DNA from: Chlamydoabsidia padenii
Taxonomy: Eukaryota; Mucoromycota; Mucoromycetes; Mucorales; Cunninghamellaceae
Assembly (NCBI GenBank): GCA_025330725.1
Contig: JAIWND010000004.1
Span: 1,178,001-1,242,000, forward strand
Length of the DNA: 64,000 bases
Reading direction: 5' to 3'
The position numbers and the translations under genes are program-made. Positions 1 to 10,999 of the stretch are shown piece by piece (position 1 is the first letter of the stretch; every line of letters starts with the position of its first letter). Under the pieces are notes generated by a model that was not told the DNA's origin, did not search any database, and saw nothing but the letters and a program-made list of their open reading frames with translations.

Positions 1-2371
1 CCAAGTCCTACGACCTTGACCTCTCGATATGGTGAAGATGGTGATATCAATGCTAATGGTGGTGGTGGTGGTGGTGGTGGTGGTGGTAATGATTTCCCTC
101 GTCGTGAAGCCTTGGTCGATGTAGAATCTTACACACTCCCTCCGAATATCCTCACACAGAACACAAGCGATATGGATTTCCATCACGATAACGACAATAT
201 CACTGAAGAACAGCGTCGCCAACCAGATGAAGAAGATGGCCACAGGAACAACAGGAACAATACTGGTAAAGCAGCATCATGGCATGGAATGGAAATTAAG
301 AAACGAACGGTGGATCTCTTTGTCTTGCTATCCGAACTCAAATCTTTTGTCGCCCTCAACATGACCGCCTTTTCCAAGATCCTCAAAAAGTACGATAAGA
401 TCACCTCCAACAACCTCAAGCGGCATTATCTAACTCAGCATGTCAATCAGGCGTACCCATTCAAACCAGCCACCAAAGCACGTCTGAACGAAAGGATCCA
501 GGAAACTGAACGGGGGTATGCTTTTTTGGTGACGGATAACAACAATTTGGATCTGGCTATTGATGAACTCAAGACTCATCTGCGTGAACATATTGTGTGG
601 GAACGTAATACGGTGTGGCGTGATATGGTGGGTCAAGAACGCAAGACGCAAAGTGTCGGTCTAGGTGATGGTAAACAGGCGGTGCTTCGTACGCCTTGTG
701 GCTCTTTTATCATCGATAGAGATCAACTGGTTCATGGCTTTTTTTTGGTCGCTTCGGTCTTGGTGTTTGCTCTCTTGCTCTCGGTGGATATATTTGGTCA
801 TATTGAACAGAATAGATGTTTTGCAATTTTGGTATTCGCAAGTATGCTATGGGCTGGCGAGGTAGGTTATATTCTATTTAGAAGAAACTTGATAATATGA
901 AACTGATCCTCTCCCTTTCTTGTATGTAATGTAGGTGATGCCACTATTTGTTACAGCTTTAATGGTGCCTCTTTTAATTGTGACGCTGCGGGTCATGCGT
1001 TCGGACGATGGTGAATTCACTCGACTGAAAGCCCCGGATGCAACAAAACGTGTATTTGCTGCCATGTTTTCGCCTGTCATCATGCTCTTGTTGGGTGGGT
1101 TCTCTATTGCTGGTGCTTTAAGCAAGTTTGGGATCGCAAAGGCTATGGCGACGTTTGTCCTCTCCAAGGCTGGCACCAAACCGAATCGGGTCTTGTTGGT
1201 CAACATGTTAGTGGCTACAGTCGCAAGTATGTGGATCAGTAATGTGGCTGCACCTGTCCTTTGTTTCTCTTTAATCCAGGTAAAAGAATACATAAACAAA
1301 CAAAAACATTTATACATTACATAGATCGACATGCTTACTTTTTTTTTTTTTTTTTTTTTTTTTGATTTTGGTTTTGATTGATTGATAGCCTATTTTACGT
1401 ACCCTACCTGTGGATGCTCGATTCGCCCCATGCTTAATCATTGGTATTGCTCTTGCTTCTAATCTTGGTGGAATGGCTTCACCGATCTCTTCACCACAAA
1501 ACATCATTGCTATTCAAAATATGACTCCTGCACCATCTTGGGGTGAATGGTTTATCATCTCGATTCCTCTCTGTCTGGTCGGCAACGGTATTATCTGGTT
1601 ATGGCTCATTTGGAACTATGCACCTGAAAAGCAGATCACACATATCCACCCAATCAGGGCGTCATCAGAACCTATCAGTTGGACCCAGATCTATGTGTGT
1701 TTGGTGACTCTGGCAACGATTGTCATGTGGTGTTTGGCTCATTCCTATGAAGATCTGTTTGGTGATATGGGGGTGATTGCGATCGTGCCCTTGATTGCTT
1801 TCTTTGGTACTGGGCTCTTGACCAAGGATGACTTTAACAACTTTTTATGGAACGTGATCATGTTGGCTATGGGTGGGATCGCGCTGGGCAAGGCTGTGGA
1901 AAGCTCTGGATTGTTGCATACGATTGCTCAAGGCATTGAACATTGGGTGACCGGATTCTCTGCATTTGAAGTCTTGGCGGTATTCAGCTTCTTGGTCTTG
2001 ATCATTGCTACCTTTATCAGTCATACTGTTGCTGCCTTGATCGTCTTACCTATTGTGGCCGAAGTAGGTGCTCGTTTGGATCATCCTGAACCTAGATTGT
2101 TGGTGATGGTAAGTTGTCATGTCATGGGAAAAAAAAAAGGAACATTCACTGATCATCATTGTTATAGGGAACTGCATTTGTTTGTTCTTGTGCTATGGGG
2201 TTGCCAGTGTCAGGATTCCCCAATATGAATGCGATTGCTCAAGAAAATGATCTCGGAAAACCTTACCTTTCCACCAAAGACTTTATTCGAAATGGTGTGC
2301 CTTCTAGTGTGTATGCCACCCTATGTGTTACAACACTTGGCTATTTATTGATGAAACTTGTTGGATTCTAG
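1..2371 (+). CDS. SPX-domain SLC13-family low-affinity phosphate transporter (5' partial)
   Basis: The reading frame is open from base 1, so the start lies upstream. Four exons are inferred: 1-861, 935-1279, 1389-2108 and 2168-2371, all with GT-AG junctions. The first exon carries the end of an SPX domain (helix with KKYDKITSNNLKRHY, lysines of the inositol-pyrophosphate/phosphate sensor surface), preceded by a low-complexity Gly run. The rest is a multi-pass membrane region with SLC13/DASS features (a VNMLVATVASMWISNVAAP stretch, a hydrophobic hairpin with SPISSPQN, and a C-terminal GLPVSGFPNMNA). SPX plus SLC13 is the layout of yeast Pho87/Pho90/Pho91, which import or move inorganic phosphate at the plasma membrane or vacuole and are gated through SPX. 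Which paralogue this is cannot be told. It is followed by a convergent gene on the other strand. Confidence 0.9.
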
Positions 2372-2810
2372 CTTAGTCCTCCCCCCTCTTTATTACCCCT
2401 ACTATACTATTGATTATATCAATTGATTTTTTATTTAAAAAAAGAAAATACATAATAAATTGATTGTTTACGTAAACATTGTGTTTGTCCATGTCCCCGT
2501 CATCTTTTTATCTATAGCCCTACCCCCCCTCAACGAACCTGATAGAATAAAAGTGTTGGATAGCCCCTATATTTTGCCCGTGCCTGTTAGGATAGAGTAC
2601 GATCAATCGTACATACCTGCAACACCCTACATATGAACAAGGAGAAGTAAAACCGTTTTTTAATAGTATATGTAATGTATGTTTAGACCAAGTTTTTATT
2701 GACGATAACAAAACCCCTATAACTAATCTATTACTCTAACTACATGAACTAAAAAAGAAATATCAAAAAAAGAGCTATATACAAAGAAGACCCAGGAAGG
2801 GAGGGATATA
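2372..2810. other. Convergent 3' intergenic region
   Basis: Tail-to-tail spacer between the phosphate transporter and the copper-fist gene. It is AT-rich with several AATAAA-like polyadenylation candidates, including one near 2453. No coding region is seen. Confidence 0.6.
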
Positions 2811-4163
2811 TTAACGAAGGAGAGGATAAGGCGATTGTTGATCTTCATCGTCAGAAGTGGAGTAGATACTTGATGCCGTCGATGAAGGACAAAAGGTAGC
2901 AGGATCCATAGAGAAACCATAAGGATCCATCAGAGGATCACCCACCAAGACATTACCAGGATGGACCAAACAACCAGGACAAGTACAGTTTCCAGCACAA
3001 TAACATGTCACGATCCTAGTTCTAACATTATCGGAACTTGGTAGTTTAGTCGTCGGAGATAAAGGAGCAATAGTAATCACGACGGATTCACCACCATTGT
3101 CGGAAGGTTGACACATTGATTGAGGACTACCACAACATCCCACCATATATGGAGGAGATTCAATTGAGAAGGATCCTGTTCGACTACTGTTGTTGCTACT
3201 GTTGTTATTGTTATTGTTGTTACCATAAGGATCCATATCAGTCGTTTCCATCAACAGTTGAGACACATAAGAATTGGGTGGGTGATATGGGCTAGAAGGA
3301 TACATCATCATATTATTATTATTATTATTATTATTATTGTTGTTTGTCAGTTCCAGATTGGCCAAGTCTTGATTCATCATGTCTTCTTCTTTTGGTGGAT
3401 CTTGTTGGAGTAAACTATTGAGAATCATTGTCAAGTCGTCAGACAAGTCACCATTATCAGAGCAAACCGAAGATGAGGAGCTTGTATCCATTAAGGGCAA
3501 TACCACATTAGTTGACAAAGAAGGAGGAGGAGGAGGAGCAGCTTGTTTTTTGACACTTTTCTTTCTTGGTGGGCGAGGTTGACCTTCAAGGAAGCGTTGA
3601 CTGGATGATTTATGGAAGATAAAACCAAGATGATCTCCAGAAGTACTGTCGTCCATTGAAGAGGAAGGAGTGACCACAGCCCAAGAGAAAGGAGAAGTCC
3701 CTTTTGAAGAGAGTCCGTTACCAAGTTCAGAGTTCAGTTGAAGTTCACCATCAACTTGACTAAAAGCAGTACCAACACCATCACTGTCTTGTTGAATGAG
3801 AATAGGTTGTTGTTCTAAAAAGAAGAAACTGTTAGTTCAATTCTGCCTTATCTTTTTCTTTTTCGTACCTTTAGTTGACTTATTATGAGTGCAGGCACAT
3901 TTAATATGGACTTGCTTCGTTTTTCGCAGATCACGACAAATGGGGCATTGAGTTACAGGACGACCTTTTTTACGGATTTCAAATAGTGGTCGTTCAACAT
4001 GGTTGCAGTTGGATGAGCGGTGACCCTAAAGAAAAAGAGAGAGCGGGAAAAAAAAAAAAGTAGGTTCGTTTTATCAGTATTTTCAAATTCCGACACTTCA
4101 CATCAAAATTTAAAGTACCTTTATGCAAGTGCCACAAGCATATTTGACGCCTTTGTAAATCAT
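2811..4163 (-). CDS. Copper-fist transcription factor (Mac1/Cuf1/Ace1 type)
   Basis: Three exons: 4119-4163, 3869-4025 and 2811-3814, giving about 401 residues. The N-terminus MIYKGVKYACGTCIKGHRSS, followed by CNHVERPLFEIRKKGRP and later CPICRDLRKTKQ and CACTH, is a copper-fist DNA-binding domain with its zinc cysteines/histidine and the RGRP-like minor-groove motif (here KKGRP). Near the C-terminus (about 2950-3010) lies a second cysteine cluster, C-x-C-x3-C-x-C-x2-C-x2-H, the kind of copper-sensing motif seen in Mac1/Cuf1 C-termini. Between them are Asn and Pro runs; the Asn run comes from an ATT-type microsatellite near 3309-3340. One C-terminal cluster of this class favours a copper-starvation activator of uptake genes over a copper-detoxification activator, but that is inference. 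The short first exon was placed by the family's conserved N-terminus. Confidence 0.93.
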
Positions 4164-6686
4164 TGTGGGAGTAAAGGTAGTAGTAATAGTAATAGTAGTA
4201 TATATATGTGTGTATTTATAAGCAATAATAATATGTATTAAGATGATAAAAAGTAAAAGAAGAGAGAAAGGGGGGGTAACTTGAAGATGATGGGTTAACT
4301 ATAAAAGAAGGACAAATCAAAAACTATGGGAGACGGTTGATTAAACAAATAGATCATCACCAATGGGGGGGGTAAAGGAATTATACAAGTGTATATATAA
4401 TACAAAAAAGAAAGGGAAAAGAATATACAAAGAAAGTGAGAAGGGGAACTAGAAAAGAATTAGAAAAGAGAAAGAGAGGTAAATAAATGGGGGATTGACT
4501 TTTTATATCGTTGATTGACTATTTGGTGGGATGTGGAAGACATATCAAACCAACAAAGAAATTTTTTTTTTTTTCTCCTTCCATGTCAGTCCCTCTTCAT
4601 CCAGGCACACATCCAAAAAAACTCCGCTGCAAAGGACAGGGTTGCGTTATTTTCGCGAGCTGGGCGGTAAATTTTGTTTTAAAATTCTTTCAATGGCGAT
4701 TTCAGCGCAATAGTGTATCACACTTTTTATTTATTTTATCAATTTGTGTTCTCAAGCCACAAGATCGGGGAATCAATCAGTTTATTGAGGTCCCAATTCA
4801 TTAAAAAAGGTAAAAAAAACTCCCCTTTTCTTGGAATATGAGAAGGATCTGCGGGTGCCGGGGTTTGAAAATTTCAATGGCTGGTGGGGTAATACAGTCA
4901 GGTGCATTTCCTTGATTCCATGATTCGGTAGAATCGCCGACCACAGAGGCAATGTGATACATATCCCAGCCTCTTGGCGGAAAAAGGTGACACTGGGAGG
5001 AGTGAGGTTAATCCAAATTTGGATCTTTTTTATTTTTTATTGAGTAGATGACGACAGGGGTAGATAATCAAACATTTTTGTGATCTGATGATTGACATAT
5101 CTATTCTTTGGTCTGTACCTGTTTCACGATGCTGCAAAGTTTTCTTCCATTGATCTATACTCTTAATCCCAGGATCACACGTTCGCCCTTTGCAGAAACC
5201 CCTCATCTGTGTTTTTCAAATCCCGATTTTGAAATCCCGCTGGTGCCCAGGTTTATCTTTTTCTTTTGTAAAGGCGACCTCTTTTCTTTTTTTAACATTT
5301 TACGAATTCATTACAGTGGTTGGTCACTGTCTCACACGGTCAATTCTTGTTATGCTTTTGATGAAATGCTCTTCGTGAAGAGATTGATGTGTGGGAAATC
5401 CCAACTTGTTAGTCGGTAAGTAAAAAAAAAAAAAAGCCATAACCAGCGCCACAGATAACGTCTCCCTTACTCACTTTCTGTTTATCCCATTGGACAATAC
5501 AAGATACACAAAACACGGAATTGGGTACCAAAGGGCTCGGTTGGTTTAAACTTATAGTGTCATGGCAGGTGTACTAATGGATGGCAAGACGACACAACCT
5601 ATAAAGACATTTGGCTCACAATTCTATTCTTCTTCTCAGCTATTGGTCTTATTGGAATTAAATCAATTGGTAAACATGTGGAACTAGTGACCTTTTGACA
5701 CAAGCGAACTTGTATATGCGAAGGGTGGTTAAGAATACATTCTTTTTAAAAAAGTACATCTCACTGTATATAGCATCTTTTTTTTTTTCTTTGTTGGGGG
5801 TAGGTAGGTAGTATGGGTGAATCGTATACTCTCTCCCGGTTTGATTTTGTATTCATTGGATCCCCTTTTGGCCTGGCTTACCCTGGTCCAATTAGTCTAT
5901 TAGCATTATTTTATATCTCCTTCCTTATACTAGTTTATAATACACATTTTCTTTTTTATAATAAAACAATCACTTTATCAAACACATTATGTACTCTTTG
6001 TCTTTAATTAACACTAAAAGCATACTAATGACGTACATTTTGTTTGCATGAATGTCCTTTTAACATATAACCCGAAACTCCAAATATGTGGATGGTAGCA
6101 TAAGACACATTTTTGTGTCATTGATCTAAAACGGTAAAATTATTGGACAAAACGATCGTGATGATGAAACTTGCTGCTGTCACCATGTTTCAGTGTCATG
6201 ATACGGTACTACTTTATGTGATATCATCTAATGTAAAAGTGACATTGCCTGACGGGATTTAAAATACCTCTTTTCTGCATAAATCCTGTTGAAATTCCGC
6301 CATGAAGAAGGGGTCAAATGCATATAAGATTTCAACTAACACCACTTCATACTACTTTTTAAGTGCATTATACAACAATCCCAAAAAGTCTATATAAAAA
6401 CAACACTTTATATGATATGCAATGAGTCAAACAAATCACGACATCTACATTAATGCACACTAACACCAAATAAAGACAAACAAAGAGAGAGAGAATGAGT
6501 TTTATTAAAATGAAGAAGTAATATGTTAAGATATTATGTATAAGGTATTTTCTTCAGGATTGATGGAACCCCAGAAAGATAAAAGAGGGAATGGTTGAAC
6601 ATACAAAGTAAAAAAAAAAAAAAAAAGTCGGGAAGGGGGAAGAGAGAATATAAACAAGAATGGGTGTATAAAAGATATATATATAA
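4164..6686. other. Long gene-free intergenic region
   Basis: About 2.5 kb without a protein I can support. Open frames here (for example 5108-5419 on +) lack family resemblance, have poor composition and sit in pyrimidine-rich DNA. The stretch contains variants of the recurrent promoter element at 4857-4869 (GCCGGGGTTTGAA), 5229-5240 (TTGAAATCCCGC) and 6251-6264 (GACGGGATTTAAAA). An unrecognised noncoding transcript is possible, but nothing in the sequence proves one. Confidence 0.5.
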
Positions 6687-7843
6687 CTAAGCGGTAGTAG
6701 ATTGGGCAGCAGCGACAGGAGGAACGGTAGCAGCATCTTGTTGTTGAGTAGTAGTAGTAGTAGTAGGGATAAGGTTCAAACGTTCCAGGATCAATCTAGT
6801 AGAGCGTTCCAAGTTAAAGGTGTAAAAATGAATACCCTTGATACCAGCCGCCAACATTTTTTCGATAAACTTGATTGTTAATTGAATGCCATATTCCTTG
6901 ACAGCAGCATCATCGTCCTTGATGGGTTCCAAATCATTCCAAATAGATTCAGGTACATAGTTGTCGTTGAAGGAAATTACTCGCTTGAGACCTTGATAGT
7001 TTTGAATTGGAAAGACACCAGGTACAATAGGGCAAGTAATACCAATATCACGGCATTTGGTAACAAAGTCCAAAAACATGTCGACATCGTAGAATAATTG
7101 AGTGACAATCAAATCAGCACCAGCATCCACCTTGGCTTTCAAGTGTTTCAAGTCATCTTCTTTGGAAGGGTTGTCAATATGACCTTCAGGGTGACCTATG
7201 GTAATAATAATAAAGTCAGTGGGTTGGTTGCTATTACATTATAATCATTTTTTTTTTTACCTGCAACAGCAATGCCAAAGTAATCACCATACTTGAGACG
7301 AATATATTTGACCAAATCAATCGCATTGTTGAAACCACCTTCACATGATTCCCATTTGTCTTGACCATGAGGAGGATCACCGCGTAAAGCCAAAATGTTT
7401 TGACATCCACAATCTTTAGCAGCCTATAGACAAGCAGTTAGTAAAATACATGTCATAATCATTTTCTCCTCTTTACCTTGAGAGCTTCATCCACCATTTC
7501 CACAGGCATGTTGGTACAAGTAAGATGCATCATGGTTTCGACTTTGGACACAGATTGAGCAGTTTTCACGATTTCGATGGTTTGTTTAGCTGAGCTTCCA
7601 CCAGCTCCCCAAGTAAGATCAATGAATTCAGGTCCATATTGCTTCATACGATCAATACGGTCATACAAGTTTTTAGTACCCTATGTTTGTGGATAAAAAT
7701 TAAAAAGACAAAGTTAGTATTTGTAAAGGATCATTCATCAGTTGTATGTTTATTACCTGTTCAGTTTTGGGAGGGAAGTATTCAAAAGACCAGTAAATAC
7801 GACCTTCTTCTTCAGCCTTCTTGATTTTGTCGATAACCTTCAT
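6687..7843 (-). CDS. MTHFR: Methylenetetrahydrofolate reductase, catalytic domain only
   Basis: Four exons: 7757-7843, 7477-7680, 7261-7423 and 6687-7195, giving 320 residues. It reduces 5,10-methylene-THF to 5-methyl-THF for methionine synthesis, using FAD. The TIM-barrel landmarks are present: SFEYFPPKT near the start (catalytic Glu), [41 protein letters not shown] and [15 protein letters not shown]. The barrel ends at [20 protein letters not shown] and is followed only by a short Thr/Gln/Ala-rich tail and a stop. Yeast Met12/Met13 and animal MTHFR carry a further C-terminal S-adenosylmethionine-binding regulatory domain of roughly 300 residues; it is absent here and I saw no exon encoding it downstream. 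Length matches bacterial MetF. Confidence 0.95.
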
Positions 7844-9249
7844 GTTGTAGAATCAAATTATATATAAGAGTAAAAAGTATAAAAGTGTAAAAAAGTTAGA
7901 AAGAAAAGAGGGGAAGAGTTGTTTGGGGAGCGGGAGCAATTTATATTACCTGCCAGAAGAGATTTAAAGGGATTATGTGATGACCTGCCGCCCACTAAAC
8001 GTTAATATGAGCCAATCATATCATTTATACAGTTAGTATCTCCATCTCCCATCTCTTTTTCTATTTTTCTTTTTTTGGTTTGCATAAATTTCCCCTACCT
8101 ATATTTAATCCGATACAATAATGATCACACCCTAACTAAATATCAAATAGAAGATTAGTACATTTGTATTCATATCATAAACCAAAACTACCTATTGTTT
8201 CATTTACTAACATTACCTGGAAAACAGGCGATGGTAAACCGCCCACCAAATTATAGCTTTGGATAAGAGAGAGGGGAAGATTTAGATGAGCCAATGAGAT
8301 TGCTTTATTTCCAACAATCACGCAAATCCAACCAAGCCATTCCCATCTCCGCACATATATGTAACCAGCATGATGATGTTATCTGACGCCCCTATCTTCA
8401 TTCGTATGCCGTTTAGATTTACCAGCTAACCAGCGCAGGGACAGTTTTTTTAAATCCATACATGCCAAATAGAGCCATTCAATGTCACACTAAAAGTATC
8501 AAAACAGAATGAGAATCAGTTAACAAACCTCCCCCCCCTTTTTTTTTCTGCATCAATGACTTACATTTGCCATCATTTCACCATGGAAAATACTTGTTGA
8601 TAATAGTAGTAGAGTGGTTACTTAATTCGTCGATCGGAATGTCGGCGATGATCTATTGATATACCTTGTTTTTCACGCGTGTAACCTTACTTGCTAGAAG
8701 AAGAAAAAGAAGAATTAAACAATGATTTCCATTTGACATTCCCTTCCTACCTTGAGACTCCATCGTTTCATGTCGCCTTTTCACCAGATATGTTTTGATG
8801 AGAGTACCAATACATGATAACTATTGCCTGCCCAACAGTCTGTAAACCATGTAATCCACCCTTAAGCGAATTTATCTATGCACGATTTTCACAAAGTCGG
8901 CGATCAAAATAGGACAATTAATGCACCACCCATCTTGGTCATTTCATTTACCTGTACCAGTGATAGATTTTGTCCTATCGCAATGTCGACGAGGTTGGAG
9001 GAGGAGAGACAGAGTGACAAGACACTTCAAGACGAGGGCTACGAGGTAATACCTAAATCACAGAGCCAACAAGATATAATAAATAGTCATCCCAATCCAC
9101 ACACCCCATACCTAAAGAATGATAGATAAAATTGCAGGCATTGTAGCTTGGGAAGGTGACCAGGAATTTCACGAGATTTGTATTCCATTATAAAAGAGAC
9201 CATCTAGTTTGAATGGGCCGGAATGCTGAGCCAAGCCAAGACAATTAAG
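7844..9249. other. Gene-poor intergenic region
   Basis: No gene is supported. The first 100 bp upstream of the MTHFR start are its likely promoter and contain GCGGGAGCAATTT near 7930. A small + strand frame at 8878-9129 (83 residues, charged C-terminal half) is open but resembles no family, and is treated as chance. Confidence 0.5.
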
Positions 9250-9606
9250 CTATAGTCTTCTACCAGAAGGTCGCTGTGTGTGAGTCGAATCAGTATGCCA
9301 TATTTCATACAGTTTCCAATCACCAAGCAAATGTTGCCAGCAACTAAAAAAAAGCACTAGAAGCAATATAGAAAGATTAGAAAGGAATAACACGTTAGCA
9401 ACTTTACTTACTGTCAAGTCTTCCTTAAAGAGCCGTTTCTTTGTAATGTAAAGATCATGTCGTTGTTTGTCATCCGATTGTTCGTCTTCATTGCCTTGTT
9501 GCCACTTTTGCCAACCATTGGTATACAATAGCCATGGTAGATTGTTCGTATTGGTGTGTGTATGAGAATAAAATAAAAAGTGTTGAAGTGAATTCCCGCT
9601 CAACAT
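9250..9606 (-). CDS. Possible small protein of unknown function
   Basis: An open frame of 118 codons starts at an ATG at 9606. The first part, rich in Trp, Tyr and charged residues (LPWLLYTNGWQKWQQ, ITKKRLFKEDL), looks protein-like. A consensus donor GTAAGT follows the codons for EDLT near 9410, with a pyrimidine-rich acceptor about 68 nt later; splicing there ends the protein seven codons on, while read-through adds a hydrophobic stretch. Two look-alikes of the recurrent promoter element flank the ATG (ACGGAATTTGAA at 9620-9631 and a GAATTCCCGC at about 9590-9599). I do not recognise it; it could be a small mitochondrial or membrane protein, or noncoding. Confidence 0.3.
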   Translation of the reverse strand: MLSGNSLQHFLFYSHTHTNTNNLPWLLYTNGWQKWQQGNEDEQSDDKQRHDLYITKKRLFKEDLTVSKVANVLFLSNLSILLLVLFFSCWQHLLGDWKLYEIWHTDSTHTQRPSGRRL

Positions 9607-10742
9607 AGACTTTTAGTAGACGGAATTTGAATTTTACCTGTCTGTCAAATCGATAAAAAAAAAAAAAAAGGGGGGATGGAAAATAGACATACTTTTCTTT
9701 CCCCTCATTACCAACAATCTAATGCACCCAGTTCTACTCATCACTATTCTACAAAGACTGCTCTTTGTCATTTTGACAACTACTTGGTGCTACCACTATT
9801 TGGTATAATTCCAGCAAACAGGTAATCCCGTCTCTTCCCTCCACATAAACTTGCAATTGATTCAAGTCAACTTGCTTTTCTTTATTAAAAGTAGATTTTT
9901 AGGTAATCAACTTACGATTGTATAAAAATGACGGAACGGATCGTCTTTTATAACCATCTTTGCTTGCGAAGGTAAGAAACTCTTTTTGCTACACATTCAC
10001 TTTAACATTTAACGTCTCTCTTTTATGACACTGATAGTTGACATTGTATGCTTTGCTCTACTAGCTACTTTTATTGATATGAGGACAGAAGAACAAGATA
10101 AGTCAGAATACATGGATACTTGTGAGTGATATGCTTCTCACCATTCTTCATTCTTTACTACATAAAATATACAGAAGAATCAAAATGTGGCTAGATCAAG
10201 ATCATCTTCCGGAGGCACCGTGGATAAAACAAAAAAGGTATCTACATGCATATGACTATTGTCCTTACAACATCTGACCTGGCTGCCTATCTTACTTTGG
10301 GTTTTTACAGTCAAAGATGGTAAGCTCATATATATATATATAAGAGGGTGGGAAAGGTTTAATCGATTCTCGACAGATACTAACTGTATCTCTATGATTT
10401 TAACAATCAATGACGAACAAGGGAAAACGGGTTGACTTTTGGAACTGGATCACTCACTTGGTCGGATCTTCTTGGATTGGCGGTAGCATAACCATTAGGT
10501 GTAGTTTAGAGTGGTATTAAAATAGATTACCTGATATATATAGACACTTCCACTCCTACTATATTATACAATCTTACTTGATAATAAACTTACATACCAT
10601 ATTGACTCTTTACTGGAAAAACAAACAAACAAACAAAATTATGTTGTGTTTGTATTTAAGACTCTATATATGGAAGCCTGGATTAAACGTGGATGGATCT
10701 AAACGAGGTTCATTCATCATGCATATATATATGGCTGAATAG

Positions 10743-10791
<49 letters not shown>

Positions 10792-10999
10792 CAAGATTAT
10801 CTGGTTTAATCAACATATTCTTTATTTATTGGATAAAACAATAGGGAAGAGGGATGGTTGTAGATATACAGAATGAGAATGATATAAAAGTACAAGATGG
10901 TGGAAGGGGAAAGTCATGACATGTAAGATGAGGTATAAAAAAGGTAAACCAAAGTGTACAAAAAAAAGGGGGGGGAGGGGGGTTGACTACTATACTATG
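9607..10999. other. Region with splice-like signals but no gene that can be assembled
   Basis: Between 9926 and 10520 the + strand shows several short open pieces bounded by plausible GT-AG signals, including a hydrophobic piece near 10040-10125 and one starting at an ATG near 10410 that reads MTNKGKRVDFWNWITHLVGS and then stops. No combination of junctions kept one frame open. It could be a small intron-dense gene with unusual junctions, a decayed gene, or chance. A run of 35 T followed by 12 A lies at 10745-10791. Confidence 0.3.

Noticed and set aside
5108..5419. 103-codon open frame on +
   Set aside because: Composition follows the pyrimidine-rich DNA; no family motif, no plausible splice partners.
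8878..9129. 83-codon frame on +
   Set aside because: No recognisable motif, no promoter element nearby and no conserved neighbours; too short to support alone.
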